From Pseudoscleropodium purum (taxonomy: Eukaryota; Streptophyta; Bryopsida; Hypnales; Brachytheciaceae): a stretch of DNA of 64,000 bases. A program made the translations under genes and the position numbers. The stretch is from the NCBI GenBank assembly GCA_963969395.1, contig OZ017802.1, positions 4,032,501-4,096,500 of the forward strand, given 5' to 3'. Shown here piece by piece: positions 45,561 through 57,316 of this stretch. Position 1 is the first letter of the stretch. Every line of letters begins with the position of its first letter. The notes beneath the pieces are model-generated. The model was not told where the DNA came from and did no database searches. It was given only the letters and a program-made list of their open reading frames with translations.

Positions 45561-46990
45561 CACATACATGCTGAGAAAGAATGCCCAATTCTTAATCAAA
45601 TTATCTGCACTTGCTCATCCAAAAGAATTAAGCACTTGCAGTCTAAAAGAGACCAATTTAATTGATCAATTTGATTGTGGAAAATAGATTTCAAAAGGGG
45701 AAAAATTTTATATTACAAAAATCAATGAAAGTTGTTGAAGAAGGATAATTCCCAATTGGAGATTACCCAATTTAGTATAATAAGTTCGTTCCAAGGGAGA
45801 TGGTTAAGTAGGATTAATTTGCTAATAGGACTAATTCCTAAAATAGAATATTCAATTCTCAAATAGAAAACCAAGATCCAATTTAGAAATTTAGCAATCA
45901 TTGAGACTACAATGACATCACAAAATAAATTCACATACATCAAATTGATTGTTCCAAATTCCAAGGTTTACATATTGTCCAATATAGTACTATCATTTTA
46001 ATTCTAAATTTCTCACTACAGCTCTTAAGACAGATACAACAATCACCGATTAGGATTCTACAATGGATTCCTTATTCACTGCTCTAAATCAGCCTCTTGT
46101 ATTTCTCATAGTAATATATCCAAGTAAACTACAATTGATCTATCAATTACTCACTCCAACTTGGATTTCTATCACACAATTTTAAATATCATTTCTTCAC
46201 GCTCAGACTTTCACAAATTTAACCATTAGCGCTTCACTCTCCCAAATCAACTCCTGATTTGGAAAATTCTTCATCTAATCTTCGCATTCTGCACACACAC
46301 AACAACGCCATACACTGGCCGAAACACACTTCCAACTAGGACACACACACAAACTAATCCAACCTTGGATCAACACCAACTAACACAGACACAATTCCCA
46401 ATTGGGAATCATACACTCAAACACAAGAAAACACAAACACATGTAGCCTTCACCGATTGGGACTCACTGGCATTCTCTCAACAGTGGACCCAGAAAAATG
46501 AATCCCAAATTGGAACTAATAGGACACAATCCAAACGGTTACCAAATTGGAAGAGAAAGCCAACTAAAATCAGCCACCCATTAGGATCCCATTTGGCAAC
46601 ATTCATCAGACAACACTCACCTACTGACCTTCATCCCATTCGGTTGAACCCACTTCCATTCACAATTACTATTCACCTATTTGGAACTGACTACTGACTC
46701 AACCAATTAACACACATTAAATTTCCAACTTGGAGCAAAAATCAATCCATACCAACTAGAGACTGAACTCAACTTGGAACTAAATCTTATCAAACACTTC
46801 TGGCTAGAACTAACAACCTATTTCTTAACCAACAAATCGAAATCTCTCTTGATTAGACATCAACATAACAACCACTTGGTCTTAAACAAATAGCTTAAAA
46901 CCACCCAATTGGACCATAAAACCACAAACTAACACCAAAAAATCTCAATTAACACCCAAAACGGCTCAAAAATTTACAAATAAAAATCCA
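45561..46990. repeat. Cluster of dispersed CCAATTGG-like quasi-palindromic words
   Basis: More than 20 occurrences of CC(N)A(N)TT(N)GG-type words in about 1.4 kb, for example CCCAATTGGAG (near 45751), CCGATTAGGA (46048), CCCAATTGGG (46398), CCGATTGGGA (46453), CCAAATTGGA (46504 and 46539), CCCATTAGGA (46578) and CCCAATTGGAC (46907). A 16-bp perfect palindrome, ATTCCCAATTGGGAAT, lies at 46394-46409. The DNA between words is A/C-rich and non-repetitive, with an (AC)n-like stretch at 46290-46350. Frames such as 46365-46697 lack an ATG and are not called. Confidence 0.6.
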
Positions 46991-47949
46991 ATTTGGTTAT
47001 CTACAAAAGTGTTGGTCAAAAGTTAAATAAAATTGCGCAGAAAAAGATCCCAAACTTAGAAACTACTAAAAACATGTAGCCCAATTTGAGTCAAGTAAAG
47101 TTCTTTAGAGGTTTAACACTCAGAAGTTCAAGGCCTTTTGGGGTTTAAAAACATCATTGCTTTTGAAGTATTATAGATGTAAATGTCACTAAGGTATAAA
47201 AATCTCAACAATACAATCTTGTAGTGTATGTATTGAAGATGATGTGATTCAAATTTGGAGTCATTTGGCTAGATAGATTGCAAGATTAGAATGTTTTAGT
47301 GTTGAAAAAGAATGCTGAAATTTTTCTAGTTAGCAACACATTTGGAGGTGAAATTTGATTTTGAAACGTGCTCAAATGAAAAAAATGAAAACATAAAGTG
47401 ATTCAAAACCAACATACAAGCACATTGGTGAAAAGAAATATCATTCAATTGATTCATTGTGTCTTCAAATGACTTTGAAATGCTAGAAAATAGCATAAAT
47501 TGTTGCAAAAACACATCTGAGGCTGAACTTCCTTCTACTAAATTGCTTCTAAGTCACTCATAACTTATTGCATTGATATGAAATTTTAGCCGTACAAACT
47601 AGACTAGTATGTGCAATTTATCCAAAAAAAAAATATTGGAAACAAACACTATATGAAGAAGAAACCAGTTGCCAAAATTCACTAAAAATGTTGGGATTTT
47701 GAACTTTGAATTACTCCCAAACATTCAAAACAACTTAGATTGACATAAATTTTTTATTACAATAACTAAACTTCAAGGACATAATCCCACAAATTTTATT
47801 GAAAAAAACATTGGATGAAAGGGATACAAGCCTCCAAAGTTGCAACCATCAAATGTAGTTTGGTAGATTTAAATTGAACTTGTGAACTTTGTTTGGCTTA
47901 TAGAAAATCATTACATCTTGTATTGATCTGGAAAATTTACCATACAAAC
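46991..47949. other. AT-rich stretch, possible older repeat
   Basis: A terminus-like phrase, TTAACACTCAGAAGTTCAAGG, occurs near 47115, but I could not find its partner. No gene is supported. Confidence 0.35.
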
Positions 47950-48709
47950 TAGAAGAAAGAGCGCCATTTTCCAATAAGTTTTATTGAATTTGGACATTAG
48001 AAAAAAAATCCACAAAAAATTGAAATAATTTTTTACAATTTTTTTTTCATAGATTATATTTTGTTTACATGAAAACTTTGATTCCTTCCATTTGGGTTAG
48101 TGATGTGAAAGATATAGAGCTTCTTATTTTAGAAGCAATCATTGTACTCTGTTTCTTCTTGACAAAATAACATGTTGGATTTGTTTTTGAACTTAGTTTT
48201 CATGATTATTAAAAGGAAAAAGTTCCACAAGGTTTGATTCACTTGCTAAAGCAATCCCATTTTTGGAATTAGTGCTTTTTAATTTCATCTTAGAACTATT
48301 AATATTTAAAATTTTTATTCTATCTTTTACCTACTTCTAATTAACAATTTTTGGATGAAAATCAAGGTTTTATTTTTTTAATTCTTTTTAATTCTCAACT
48401 CATTTCTTCAACATACAAAAATAGAAATTCAAAATCTATAGTGCAAAATATTTATATTTAAAAGATTCAAAGTCTTATAATCAAGGTGCAAAAAAATCTT
48501 GTTTTCTTCACTTTATCTACAGAAATATCTTGCAATTTAAGCAATTAAAGTTTCTGAAATTTCTTTCGCACATTCTTATACTAATCTAGTACAAAGATCC
48601 TATAGGCAAATATTCCCAAAAAATAACTTTCAAAGTTTTTGCATTTGAAATGGAAATTTTGAGTGGGATTTGATAAAGAATAGGCCTTAAGATTTTAAGG
48701 GTTAGAGCA
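47950..48709 (+). repeat. 5'-truncated TTAA-family copy (subfamily C)
   Basis: From about 48030 the landmarks of copy 3 appear in order: CATAGATTATATTTTGTTTACATG, CTTCCATTTGGGTTAGTGATG, GGAATTAGTGC, ATATCTTGCAATTTAAGC, TAGTACAAAGATCC. The right end is GGCCTTAAGATTTTAAGGGTTA at about 48709. The left end is not recognisable. Confidence 0.55.
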
Positions 48710-50049
48710 AACATGGTGATAGAAAACACTACAACAAAGATGCCAATTAGTGAGGCAATACTTTATACAACATTTTCAAGGAGAGACCAAAAATAATAAG
48801 CAGAAGAAACTACAAGAAATAACACCAAGTGCATAGACTAATAGAGCTTGCAAAATTCTCCTTCTCACTCAAGACTTCACTAATGATATTTAATGTTATT
48901 TGTACCCATTTCCTAAATTATTCTATTTTTCATTTAGTTGACAAATAGTGTTCAAGTTTACATTCAATGTTGGTAACATTATCAATATTCTTAACATTTA
49001 ATCTCTAAAGGTACAAAATGTTCTTTAGAATTGACAATTTGAAGAAAATCATCATAAAGTATTATCAGGAAGAATATTTTAGAACTTTTATATAAATATA
49101 AAATTTATATTTTGAATTTTTGATTCCATCCATGCAATTAGATTCACCAACACTATCACCAATATATATTTTTTTAATAAATTTTGTAAATAAGATTTAA
49201 AAATTCCTTCCAAATTTGATTAAAAGCAAAATATTATTATTTTTTGAATAAAATTTGTTGTAATGGATTTGAAATGAGGTTTTCTTTTAATATGGTGAAT
49301 TTCTAAAATTTTTGTATTTTTTAAATCTATGGCCTCATTTTTGCAAATTTAGTTTTGAACTAGAGTCGATGCAACTTTGACTTGGTCAACCACTTGACAT
49401 ACTTAAACATTTATAATTTTAGAAAAATATATATTCTTATAATACCAAATTCAACCATTAGATAGGGCAACTTGATAAAGTATCTCCACAAATTAGGATG
49501 ACTTTCATCCAAGCAATAATGAAAAAGAAACAAGAATATCAATTTGTTATTTCATCCACAAATTGGATGTCAAAGCACTAAAGAGTTAATGCACTACATG
49601 TCAACATGAACACTAATGAAAATAACAATAGATCACAACAGGGCTTTTATTTTTGGCAAAATTTCACAAGACTATCTAACTTCTCTAGCTTCATCCCTCC
49701 AAAAATTGACCTCTAGGGTGAAGGCAGCAAGGGAGATTTTGGTTAAAAAAAAAAAGCCTTGGTTCACAAATAGTGTTCATGTTCACATTTAGAGTTGGTC
49801 ACACTAATAGTGTTGCTGAAATTTAGTGCTAGAATTCGTAATTATTCTTGCAAACACTAAATATCATTATTAGTGTACTAATAACAAACGTTTCTCCAGC
49901 ATTATCTTACACAACGCCAAGTCTTTCTCCCCAATCAAGAACGTTCAATTTGGTACTTTTGCTTACTCTCGGGACTTAGAATGAGGAGAAGGATTACAGG
50001 TTTAAATCCTCTTTTCACTAAGTTAGCCAACGAGTCAGGGACATGGTTA
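48710..50049. other. AT-rich intergenic DNA downstream of the farnesol-dehydrogenase-like gene
   Basis: No gene or clear repeat. The last ~100 bases are probably the 3' UTR of the minus-strand gene that ends at 50050. Confidence 0.4.
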
Positions 50050-53000
50050 TTAGTACTTAATTAAGTCTTTGGCTTTGAGCCATTGGAGAAGCTCACGCAA
50101 CCCTTCCTCAAGCGGTCTCGACTTGTAGTCCAGCTCCCTTTCCGCCTTCGCACTTGAATATGCCCACTGGTGCCTAAGAATCTCTACAGACTGCACACTC
50201 CATCCATCAGTTCGCCTGAGTCCAAAGCGTGCACTTCCTTGTGAACAATTTCAAAGATCTTGATTTAAATTCATAGCATCACATGACTAGAACTGCTTGA
50301 AGGTTTTGGCCCTGTGGAGATAAATTTCTGCAGAACAGAGAATTTCTACAGATTGGAGGAGATCTGGGAGTAAATTTTAAAATAGAGGAGATCTCCGTTA
50401 GATTCGAAGGTTCAGCTAGAAAACAGGTAGCTAATGGCAAGTGTCTTTACGCAAACCCCAAATAGAAATGTATAATATTCACGAATCTCTTCTCCATGTA
50501 ATCCTCATTACAACGCTTTTCTTCAAAATTTCAAAAGCAAGATTAGACAATCTGAGGATGCCATTATTCCTATGAACATATGAACACATGGGAGATTGAA
50601 AAGAAATTCAATCTATTATGAAGGCACCCCAACATGCTTCTATTATTTTTTTCATTGGGAACCCAAGCTTTTCAATAATTTCAAAGCATGTGTTTAAACA
50701 CTTCCTCTTTGGATAGAGACAATAAATTTGATGCTCATAAGAGCTACATTTGGAAAATGAGGGGTTTCTTGAAACTTACCTGAGTGGTAATGAGAGGTAC
50801 TTGATGACTTATGCCGGTCAACGCACCAAAACGTGCCCACTGCACGCACAGAAAGCCTGCCACATCTAGAATCCACATTGGCACTGTGAACTTGGGAGGA
50901 CTCGTGTTGGTTAGTCTTGCTGCCATGTCAAAAACCTCATGGAGTGACAAGTTTTCTCCACACAACAAGTATCTCTCCCCCTCCTTCCCCATTTCCATTG
51001 CAGCTAGAAAGGCCACAACAACATCATCAATATGGCATAAGGAAAACTTCCTGTCTCTTGCACCAATGTACCCAGGCATTCGCCCGTTAAACCGCTCAAT
51101 CATCTGCAACAACAAGAAGCAGCTGATCACAAGTGTCTCTTCCCAAAATAGATATGTATTATTCATATGTCTCTTTCCATATAGTCCTTAGTTCATTTCT
51201 CAATATATTCTTTAGTATAGGCTACACAAGTTGAAAAATTCAAATATCCTATTCAAGAATCTTAAAATGTCAATATTTTTCAAACCATATCTCACAATTC
51301 TACTAGACAAAAGAAGTTCTTTCTTTGAGGGAAAGATACCAACATGAAATTGTTGTTTTTAACCCTTTAAAGCCCACATCCTTTTTCTTGTTTATTATTG
51401 CCTACATCTTCATAAAAATTATATATATATATATATACATACACTTCAATTTTCATCATAAAGAAAGTGTGCTTTAAAGATCATCCAGAATATGGACTTT
51501 ACGAGTGCTTAGGGGTCAATATCAAGCTTTCTATATTTTCAAACCATTGCTTAGTCTCTTTCGTTAGATGTAGAGACGATAACATGCTAGAACGGGAATC
51601 AACACTCTCGTGGAAATCTTCAATGCCTGCTACCTCTTATCCATATAATCGATAAGCTCAATACGTTTGCCGGGATACAACGAGGATGAAAAGAGGAGCA
51701 CGTACAAGCTCAGCAACAGAGTTTCCTTTGGTCATTGAACCGGGGCCATATACCATTCCAGGGTACAAGCACACGATTGGCACACCCTCCGCAGCAGCTT
51801 CTAGAGCGACCCTGTCAGCGAAAGCCTTTGATTCTTCGTAGAGGGAAGTGAAGGTCTTCAGTGAGTGGAACTGCACACATCCTCAACTCCACCATAAACT
51901 TCTCTGTGAACAGACCAACAGTATGGTCCGAAGTCTCTCAATCCTCCACAAAAATGTCCAACCTAAAACTATGGCCATTAAAAATATGAGACTGGACAAA
52001 CAACATTCATGATCTAAGATCCCAACTCACAATCTACTCTACACATTTTCTAATTTCATTCACAAAGTGATTTTCTTGCAAGACTAGAGAGTCGAGTTTG
52101 CAATGGTCTGCTAGCACAAAAACTTCAATGGAAAAATCATTAATACTTTGTGTCTGAAACATTTGTTAATGCTAAAAACAACAGAAACAGAAATTCCGCA
52201 AGATTTTGTTTTACTTCAAAGTTTAAACAGCACCTGCTTCGCTGCCTGGGGTTAATTGACGAATGGCTAAAAAACCTCTTAAAACTTGACAGTGTCATCG
52301 ATTTCAATTTTTAAAATGTTGTGAGAATCAAAGAGAAAACAAACCTGAGTTTCGTCCCCAATGTATCCGTCTGTAGGACCCACGGCGAAAAACGAAGAAG
52401 TGTAGATGAGCCTCTTGACACTGGGAGTCGCCTTCACAGCTTCTATCACCACCTTCAATCCTTCCACGTTCACCTATTCCAATGAAGTGCATGCGCACAC
52501 AGATATGTCCTTTCATCGTACTATAATAGTTTCAGACAAATGCGGCAAGGTAGGTACGCCTTTTGATCAAATGTTCAGCCGCTGTACATCTCCTTAATCA
52601 ATGTGTACCTATTGTCGAAAGAAGCGAAAGAAGCGAAAGAAGCGATAATAGAACAAAACTTTGACTAGAAAACTTTGACTCCAGACGGTATCCAAAACCC
52701 GCATTCTTTGGCGCATTGGAATCTTCTTTGGCACATATAAAAATTTGATCATCCCGATAAGAAGAACTGTGCTCAGCACAGCAATTTTGGGTGTCCCTTC
52801 CTTAATGGATTGCTAGGGTTTACACTGCACGGTTCGCTTGTGCAATGAAAAATCGATTCAGCTACGCATCCTAGCAATGCTGATGGACAGATCCGTCATC
52901 TAAACCCTCCGAATTGAGACAATTGAACACGATCCCTGCGAAGTTCCCAGGAATAATTCACTACATTTCTCTTGGGTAATTGAAACGGATTAAAGAATTT

Positions 53001-53968
53001 GAACTCCACGGAACACTTATTTAGTGTAAATTCGTTTCTGCTGCGCATCCTAGCAATACTCCAAGAAAAAAGACATCCAAACCTTCCGAATAGAGACCGT
53101 CATCAATTAGGGATGCAATCGCTAAAAAAATTCACTACAATTCACTAGAACGATTTTAGTTTTCGAATGTGGTGATGTATTGCTAGAGTTTACACTACAC
53201 GGTTCGCTTACGCAGTGAAAAATCGTTTCACCTAGCAATGCTGATCGATGGACAAAAAGGACATCCAAACCCTCAGAATTGACAGAATCATCAAGTTAGC
53301 GACGCGATTTCTACGAAGTTCCTAGAATAATTCCCCACATTTCTCTAGAATATCTCCACTTCTCTGATGCGGTATCAATTTCTTTGGGTTTGGACTCCAC
53401 GGAAGGCTAATACAGTGTCACTTATTTCGTTCCCGCCATACATCCGAATAAGCTTTGACCCTAAATAACTTTCGCACACGACATCAAGTGCCGCATTCTT
53501 CGCTGCATTCTAATCCTCTTCCATTCGCGAACCCAAAACACCCGAAAATCTTCAAATTAGGGATGCAATAGATGCGATCGCGAAAAAACTGTCTGAAAGT
53601 CTTCAAACTACGGACGCAACAGATGCGATTGCGAAAAAATCGGAAATCTTCAAATTAGGCAATTGCAACAGATGCGATTGCGCGAGAGATTGACGACGCA
53701 CCTTAACGAACAAAGAAGGATCCGGCGACCATGTTCCCACGAGCGCGGCCGTGTGCACCACCCACTCGCACCCCTCGCATGCCCTCCTCACGGCCTCCGC
53801 GTCGCGAATGTCGCCCTCCACGAGCTCCACTTCGGGTGGCAGATCTGTCAGCTTGCTAGTCTTGCGCACCAGCGCCACCACGGTGTGGCCCGCGTGCACC
53901 AGCGCCCCGCACAGGCGGCCGCCCATGTATCCCGACGCCCCGGTCACCATCACCCGACCCATTCTCAT
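50050..53968 (-). CDS. Extended-SDR NAD(P)-dependent reductase, farnesol-dehydrogenase-like (five exons)
   Basis: Minus-strand exons: 53968-53702, 52473-52345, 51870-51706, 51103-50780 and 50190-50050, all with GT-AG introns in phase 0, together 342 codons including the stop (341 residues). The N-terminal Rossmann motif is VTGASGYMGGRL (G10-x-x-G13-x-x-G16); the catalytic triad region has YTSS (Ser115/116) and YEESK (Tyr143, Lys147). Downstream family motifs are LYPGMVYGPG, MIERFNGRMPGYIG, HIDDVV, GERYLLCGEN and LRHQWAYSSAKAERELDY, with the C-terminus DLIKY. Order and length match the plant family containing Arabidopsis farnesol dehydrogenase (FLDH, At4g33360) and other DFR-like reductases. 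Function in oxidising farnesol is inference by family; the substrate could differ. Start chosen at 53968; an alternative ATG lies two codons in. Exon 5 is too short to be found as a long open frame but fits both in sequence and splice phase. Confidence 0.9.
52474..53701 (-). repeat. Repeat-rich intron 1 of the farnesol-dehydrogenase-like gene
   Basis: The 1228-bp intron contains a direct repeat of about 370 bp period: ATTGCTAG.GTTTACACT.CACGGTTCGCTT at 52808 and 53179, each followed by CCTAGCAATGCTGAT and CATC(T/C)AAACCCTC. A third partial unit lies near 53045. Closer to exon 1, CTTCAAA.TA..G.TGCAA followed by AGATGCGAT occurs three times (about 53550, 53595, 53650). A 10-bp minisatellite (AAGCGAAAGA) lies near 52618-52645. 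Intron GC is higher than in the intergenic DNA. Confidence 0.7.
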
Positions 53969-54300
53969 ACTCTAGCTATTTCTCACTGCCTGTTCTCTCT
54001 CCCTCTCAGTTTCTCCACGATCGCAAATGAACTGGATCTCGAATTCAAGCTGCAATTGGGAGGAGCATTACGGGGACGAGGAGCTTGGGCCTCGGGGTGA
54101 ATGGAGATTGTGCAGACGGGCTTGCACGGGGCGAGCGCGGTGAAGACGGAGGTGACGATGGAAGTGACGAACGGACGAAGGAAGCGACGAACGGACGATG
54201 GAAGAGACGAAAAAGTATATGTGAGGTCTCGATGATAGTCAAAAAGGGGATTCTAGATTTTCTTAGAACACAGTTTTTGAACATCATATAAATGAACTAC
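53969..54300 (-). promoter_or_regulatory. Promoter/5' UTR of the farnesol-dehydrogenase-like gene
   Basis: GC-rich upstream block. Around 54130-54210 a G/A-rich stretch repeats GACGAACGGACGA and GATGGAAG words (about three degenerate units). The frame at 54085-54291 (plus) derives from this repeat and is not called. No TATA box is clear. Confidence 0.4.
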
Positions 54301-54420
54301 GAAGTTTTAAAGTTTCAAAGTGCTGAAAATAGATGTTTCTAAAACTAACACAAGACTCTCAAGATTAGTGGAAATACATTTTAATAGGTAAAAATCTGTA
54401 GATATTAGTTTCAAGTGTAG
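54230..54420 (+). repeat. Dispersed direct repeat, copy 1
   Basis: From TGATAGTCAAAAAGGGGATTC through TTTCAAAGTGCTGAAAATAG and ATACATTTTAATAGGTAA, this segment matches 56780-56955 in the same orientation with moderate divergence. Copy 1 abuts the promoter of the reductase gene. About 2.55 kb separates the copies; no LTR-type ends were found. Confidence 0.65.
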
Positions 54421-56779
54421 TAAATTACGTTATTCCCTCAAAAACACCAACTACATATAAGTTGCTAAAAACTTAGGGGACCAACTAGGAGAGAAATGAG
54501 ATGAAATTGAGAGGTCCATCTAATCTCGTATGTTGTATATTAGTACAAATGTAGAATGAAGTATGTATATATGTAGAAATATGGAATATTTATACTCATA
54601 TTGATATAGATAGGCATACACACAAATATAGATACAAATATGATTTGTTGATAAAGGTATTGGTTATCCTATATTTTTTGGTGATAACCCAAGTTGACAC
54701 TATTATTTGAATCCTTGAACTTTGGAAAATTAAACAAGGTTATTTGGCTTCAAGTTTGTTGATAAGGACTTTCACACATTGAGTGGCTATCCACTCAAAT
54801 ACATTACATACTACCATTCACAACAAACATGGGGTAGCACCCCAAATGGCACTAAAATTGAAGCAACCAATACTATTAGTTCTTCTACACTTGTTGAAGT
54901 TTCATGGATGGTCCAAAGGATGATTTTCTTAGTTAGGGCGTTTAGATATGTCCACCTAAAAGCAATACTATCTTTGTTAATGACCACATGACAAGAAAAA
55001 AAGTATAGACTATTTGAAAACTTAAAAAGAAATCTACTACAAGTTGTTTCGTGATAAATTTCTAACTCTTAAGTAAAACTTTTCAATTTTTCAAAGTTGA
55101 AAACATAGAGAAATATATGCATAACATTAGACTCTTTTTAATTTTGGCAAGATATTGAAGTCCAAAAGTAGCCAATGGATCACTTTCAAGATTATTGTAG
55201 GAATGAAAAATGCATCTATTGGTCTATAAATTATAGGTTCCTTGGTAATATATAATGTCCTCTTGGAGTTAATTAGACACCCTTCAAACACAAAATGTAT
55301 CAACTTTCATTGGTGCCTTCATTAAATTATATGTCTCTAATGGATTGCTCTTAAAAGTTCATAGCAATTTTGAGTCACAGCATTGTTCACAATTAAAGAT
55401 ATTGAAGAATAAAAAGTGCCTCTATTGGATGCACATATATCAGTCAAGTGTTTAAGCGTTGGAATAGCCCATCTATTTGAGGTGCCTCCTATCTAATATA
55501 GTTGATCAACTATATCTTGACTTTCAATGAAAGTTAAAAAGCCTGGCATAAAGTTACTTTATCCACATTAATTATATGACATGTGGCCAACATTTGGAAC
55601 ATAGGGCGCAAATGTAAAGGGGTGGATACAAACATGTACCAAAGCACAAATGTAGAATGTTGGGCATGGACACAAGGGTTGAATAGACAAAGGTGAAATT
55701 GAGAAATTGGATTAGACCCTAGACTATAATTAATTTTTGGAAACAAATGTTATAAATATGAAGCCAAATAAATGTGCAAAGTTCTACTACCAACAATAAT
55801 AGAATATTGCCAAATTTGACATTTTAGGTAGAATCCATGGTGAATCCAATGTATGCATGCAAGATGCCTAAAAAAGTGAATATTAGTCCCAACAACATTG
55901 TTGCTCTCATGCACTTGCGTTGGCTCACTCCCATGCATCTATTCCCAACAAGTGCATTTGCAACTATATAATTATTTGAACATTGAAGATGGTTTTAAGA
56001 TCATTCTTTTGGCAAATCTCATCCCCGTTGAGTCCTCACAAATTGGTAATTTTTAGTTTCATTGTAAATTTTTTTCCTATTTTTTACAAACTGAAATGTC
56101 AAAGTTTATATTTTTTTTGAGATTTTGTACTTTTTTAGTTCACCTACTTAGAGAATTTTTCTACACTTTTTTTTTCTTATGATACCTTCTTCTTAAAGAT
56201 GTATATATCATCCATGTTTTTTTTAATGTTTTAAAAAAAATTATTTTTCTAACTTTATTGTACTCTAAAAAAATATGAAATTACCAAAACACTACAAAAT
56301 CAGCCAATCTTTCTTGCAACTACCCACTTTTGCAATGGTAGAAGACATTGAAATTCCATATTTACAAATAAATGTCTTATATTTGGCACAAAGCAAGGCA
56401 CAAAAGAAGTTCAAAATTGAATATTAGTAAAATATGACAAGAAGATCATACACTTGGCAGAACTTGACTAAATATACATAAATCCGCACATAAAATACAA
56501 CAATACAAAAAGGTATGTACGCATTACAATGTTTATAATTCACATTTTTCATTGTGTGAACAATGTTTGTTTAGAAATTGAAGTTCATCTCCCTTCCACT
56601 ACCATTTCTTCTACTATAAACACATACAAAATTATTGTGCAATCTAGGCTATGTGCACATCTACCATAAGTTCAAACTAGACTTTGTAAAAGTAGAAGAT
56701 GACTACATGTGAAATTGCATAAATAAGTAATTCAAGATGGTTTCCATTATTATATTGAATTTTTTTTGTTGTATCTTGT
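54421..56779. other. AT-rich DNA between two direct repeats
   Basis: No gene was recognised. Small frames (54779-54991, 55534-55746, 55750-55938) show no domain. The stretch may be the interior of a decayed element bounded by the direct repeats, but no transposon protein is visible. Confidence 0.35.
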
Positions 56780-56955
56780 TGATAGTCAAAAGAGAGATTC
56801 TAGATTCTATCATATTGCATTTTTTGACATGCTATGAATAAACTACAAATTTCAAAGTGCTGAAATAGGTGTTTCCAAAATCACTGGCTTCTAAACTCTC
56901 ATGGATAATGGGTATACATTTTAGGTAAGAATTTGTAGTGGTCAATTTTAGGAAG
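56780..56955 (+). repeat. Dispersed direct repeat, copy 2
   Basis: TGATAGTCAAAAGAGAGATTC through TTTCAAAGTGCTGAAATAGG, CTCTCATGGATAATGG and ATACATTTTAGGTAAGAA matches 54230-54420. The minus-strand frame at 56832-57023 overlaps it and is not supported. Confidence 0.65.
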
Positions 56956-57186
56956 CAGTCAAAATTAGACATAGTTACATAATCTCTATGTCCATCAACA
57001 AATATCCTTGCCGCCTCCTCCATTGTCGTTTAACACACCATTGCCTACCACACAAACACTTGTTCCAATGCATCTTGAAGAAACCACAACTCCATTCCAT
57101 TGAGCTATGCAAGGAAAATGTAAAGACCTCATGAAAATTATAAGTGAGACTCATTTTGAATTCACAATTCTTGAATCATATAAGGA

Positions 57187-57316
57187 AGAAATACCCTAAA
57201 CCATGATAGTACCATAAATGGTTTCAATGTACCTCTTGTTATTATTTTAAGACATAAATGATAAGAGGACGTATATTGAAATCATTTATGGTAATGGCAC
57301 AGTTTATGGTATTTCT
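57187..57316. repeat. Imperfect inverted repeat (~57-bp arms), foldback-like
   Basis: The left arm (AGAAATACCCTAAACCATG... with ACCATAAATGGTTTCAATGTAC) pairs with the right arm (...GTATATTGAAATCATTTATGGT... GTTTATGGTATTTCT) with several mismatches around a ~17-base loop. No ORF. Probably a small MITE. Confidence 0.65.

Noticed and set aside
53663..54100. 145-codon plus-strand frame over exon 1 of the reductase gene
   Set aside because: It is the antisense of the GC-rich exon 1 and promoter; the minus-strand reading has a clear Rossmann motif and splice sites.
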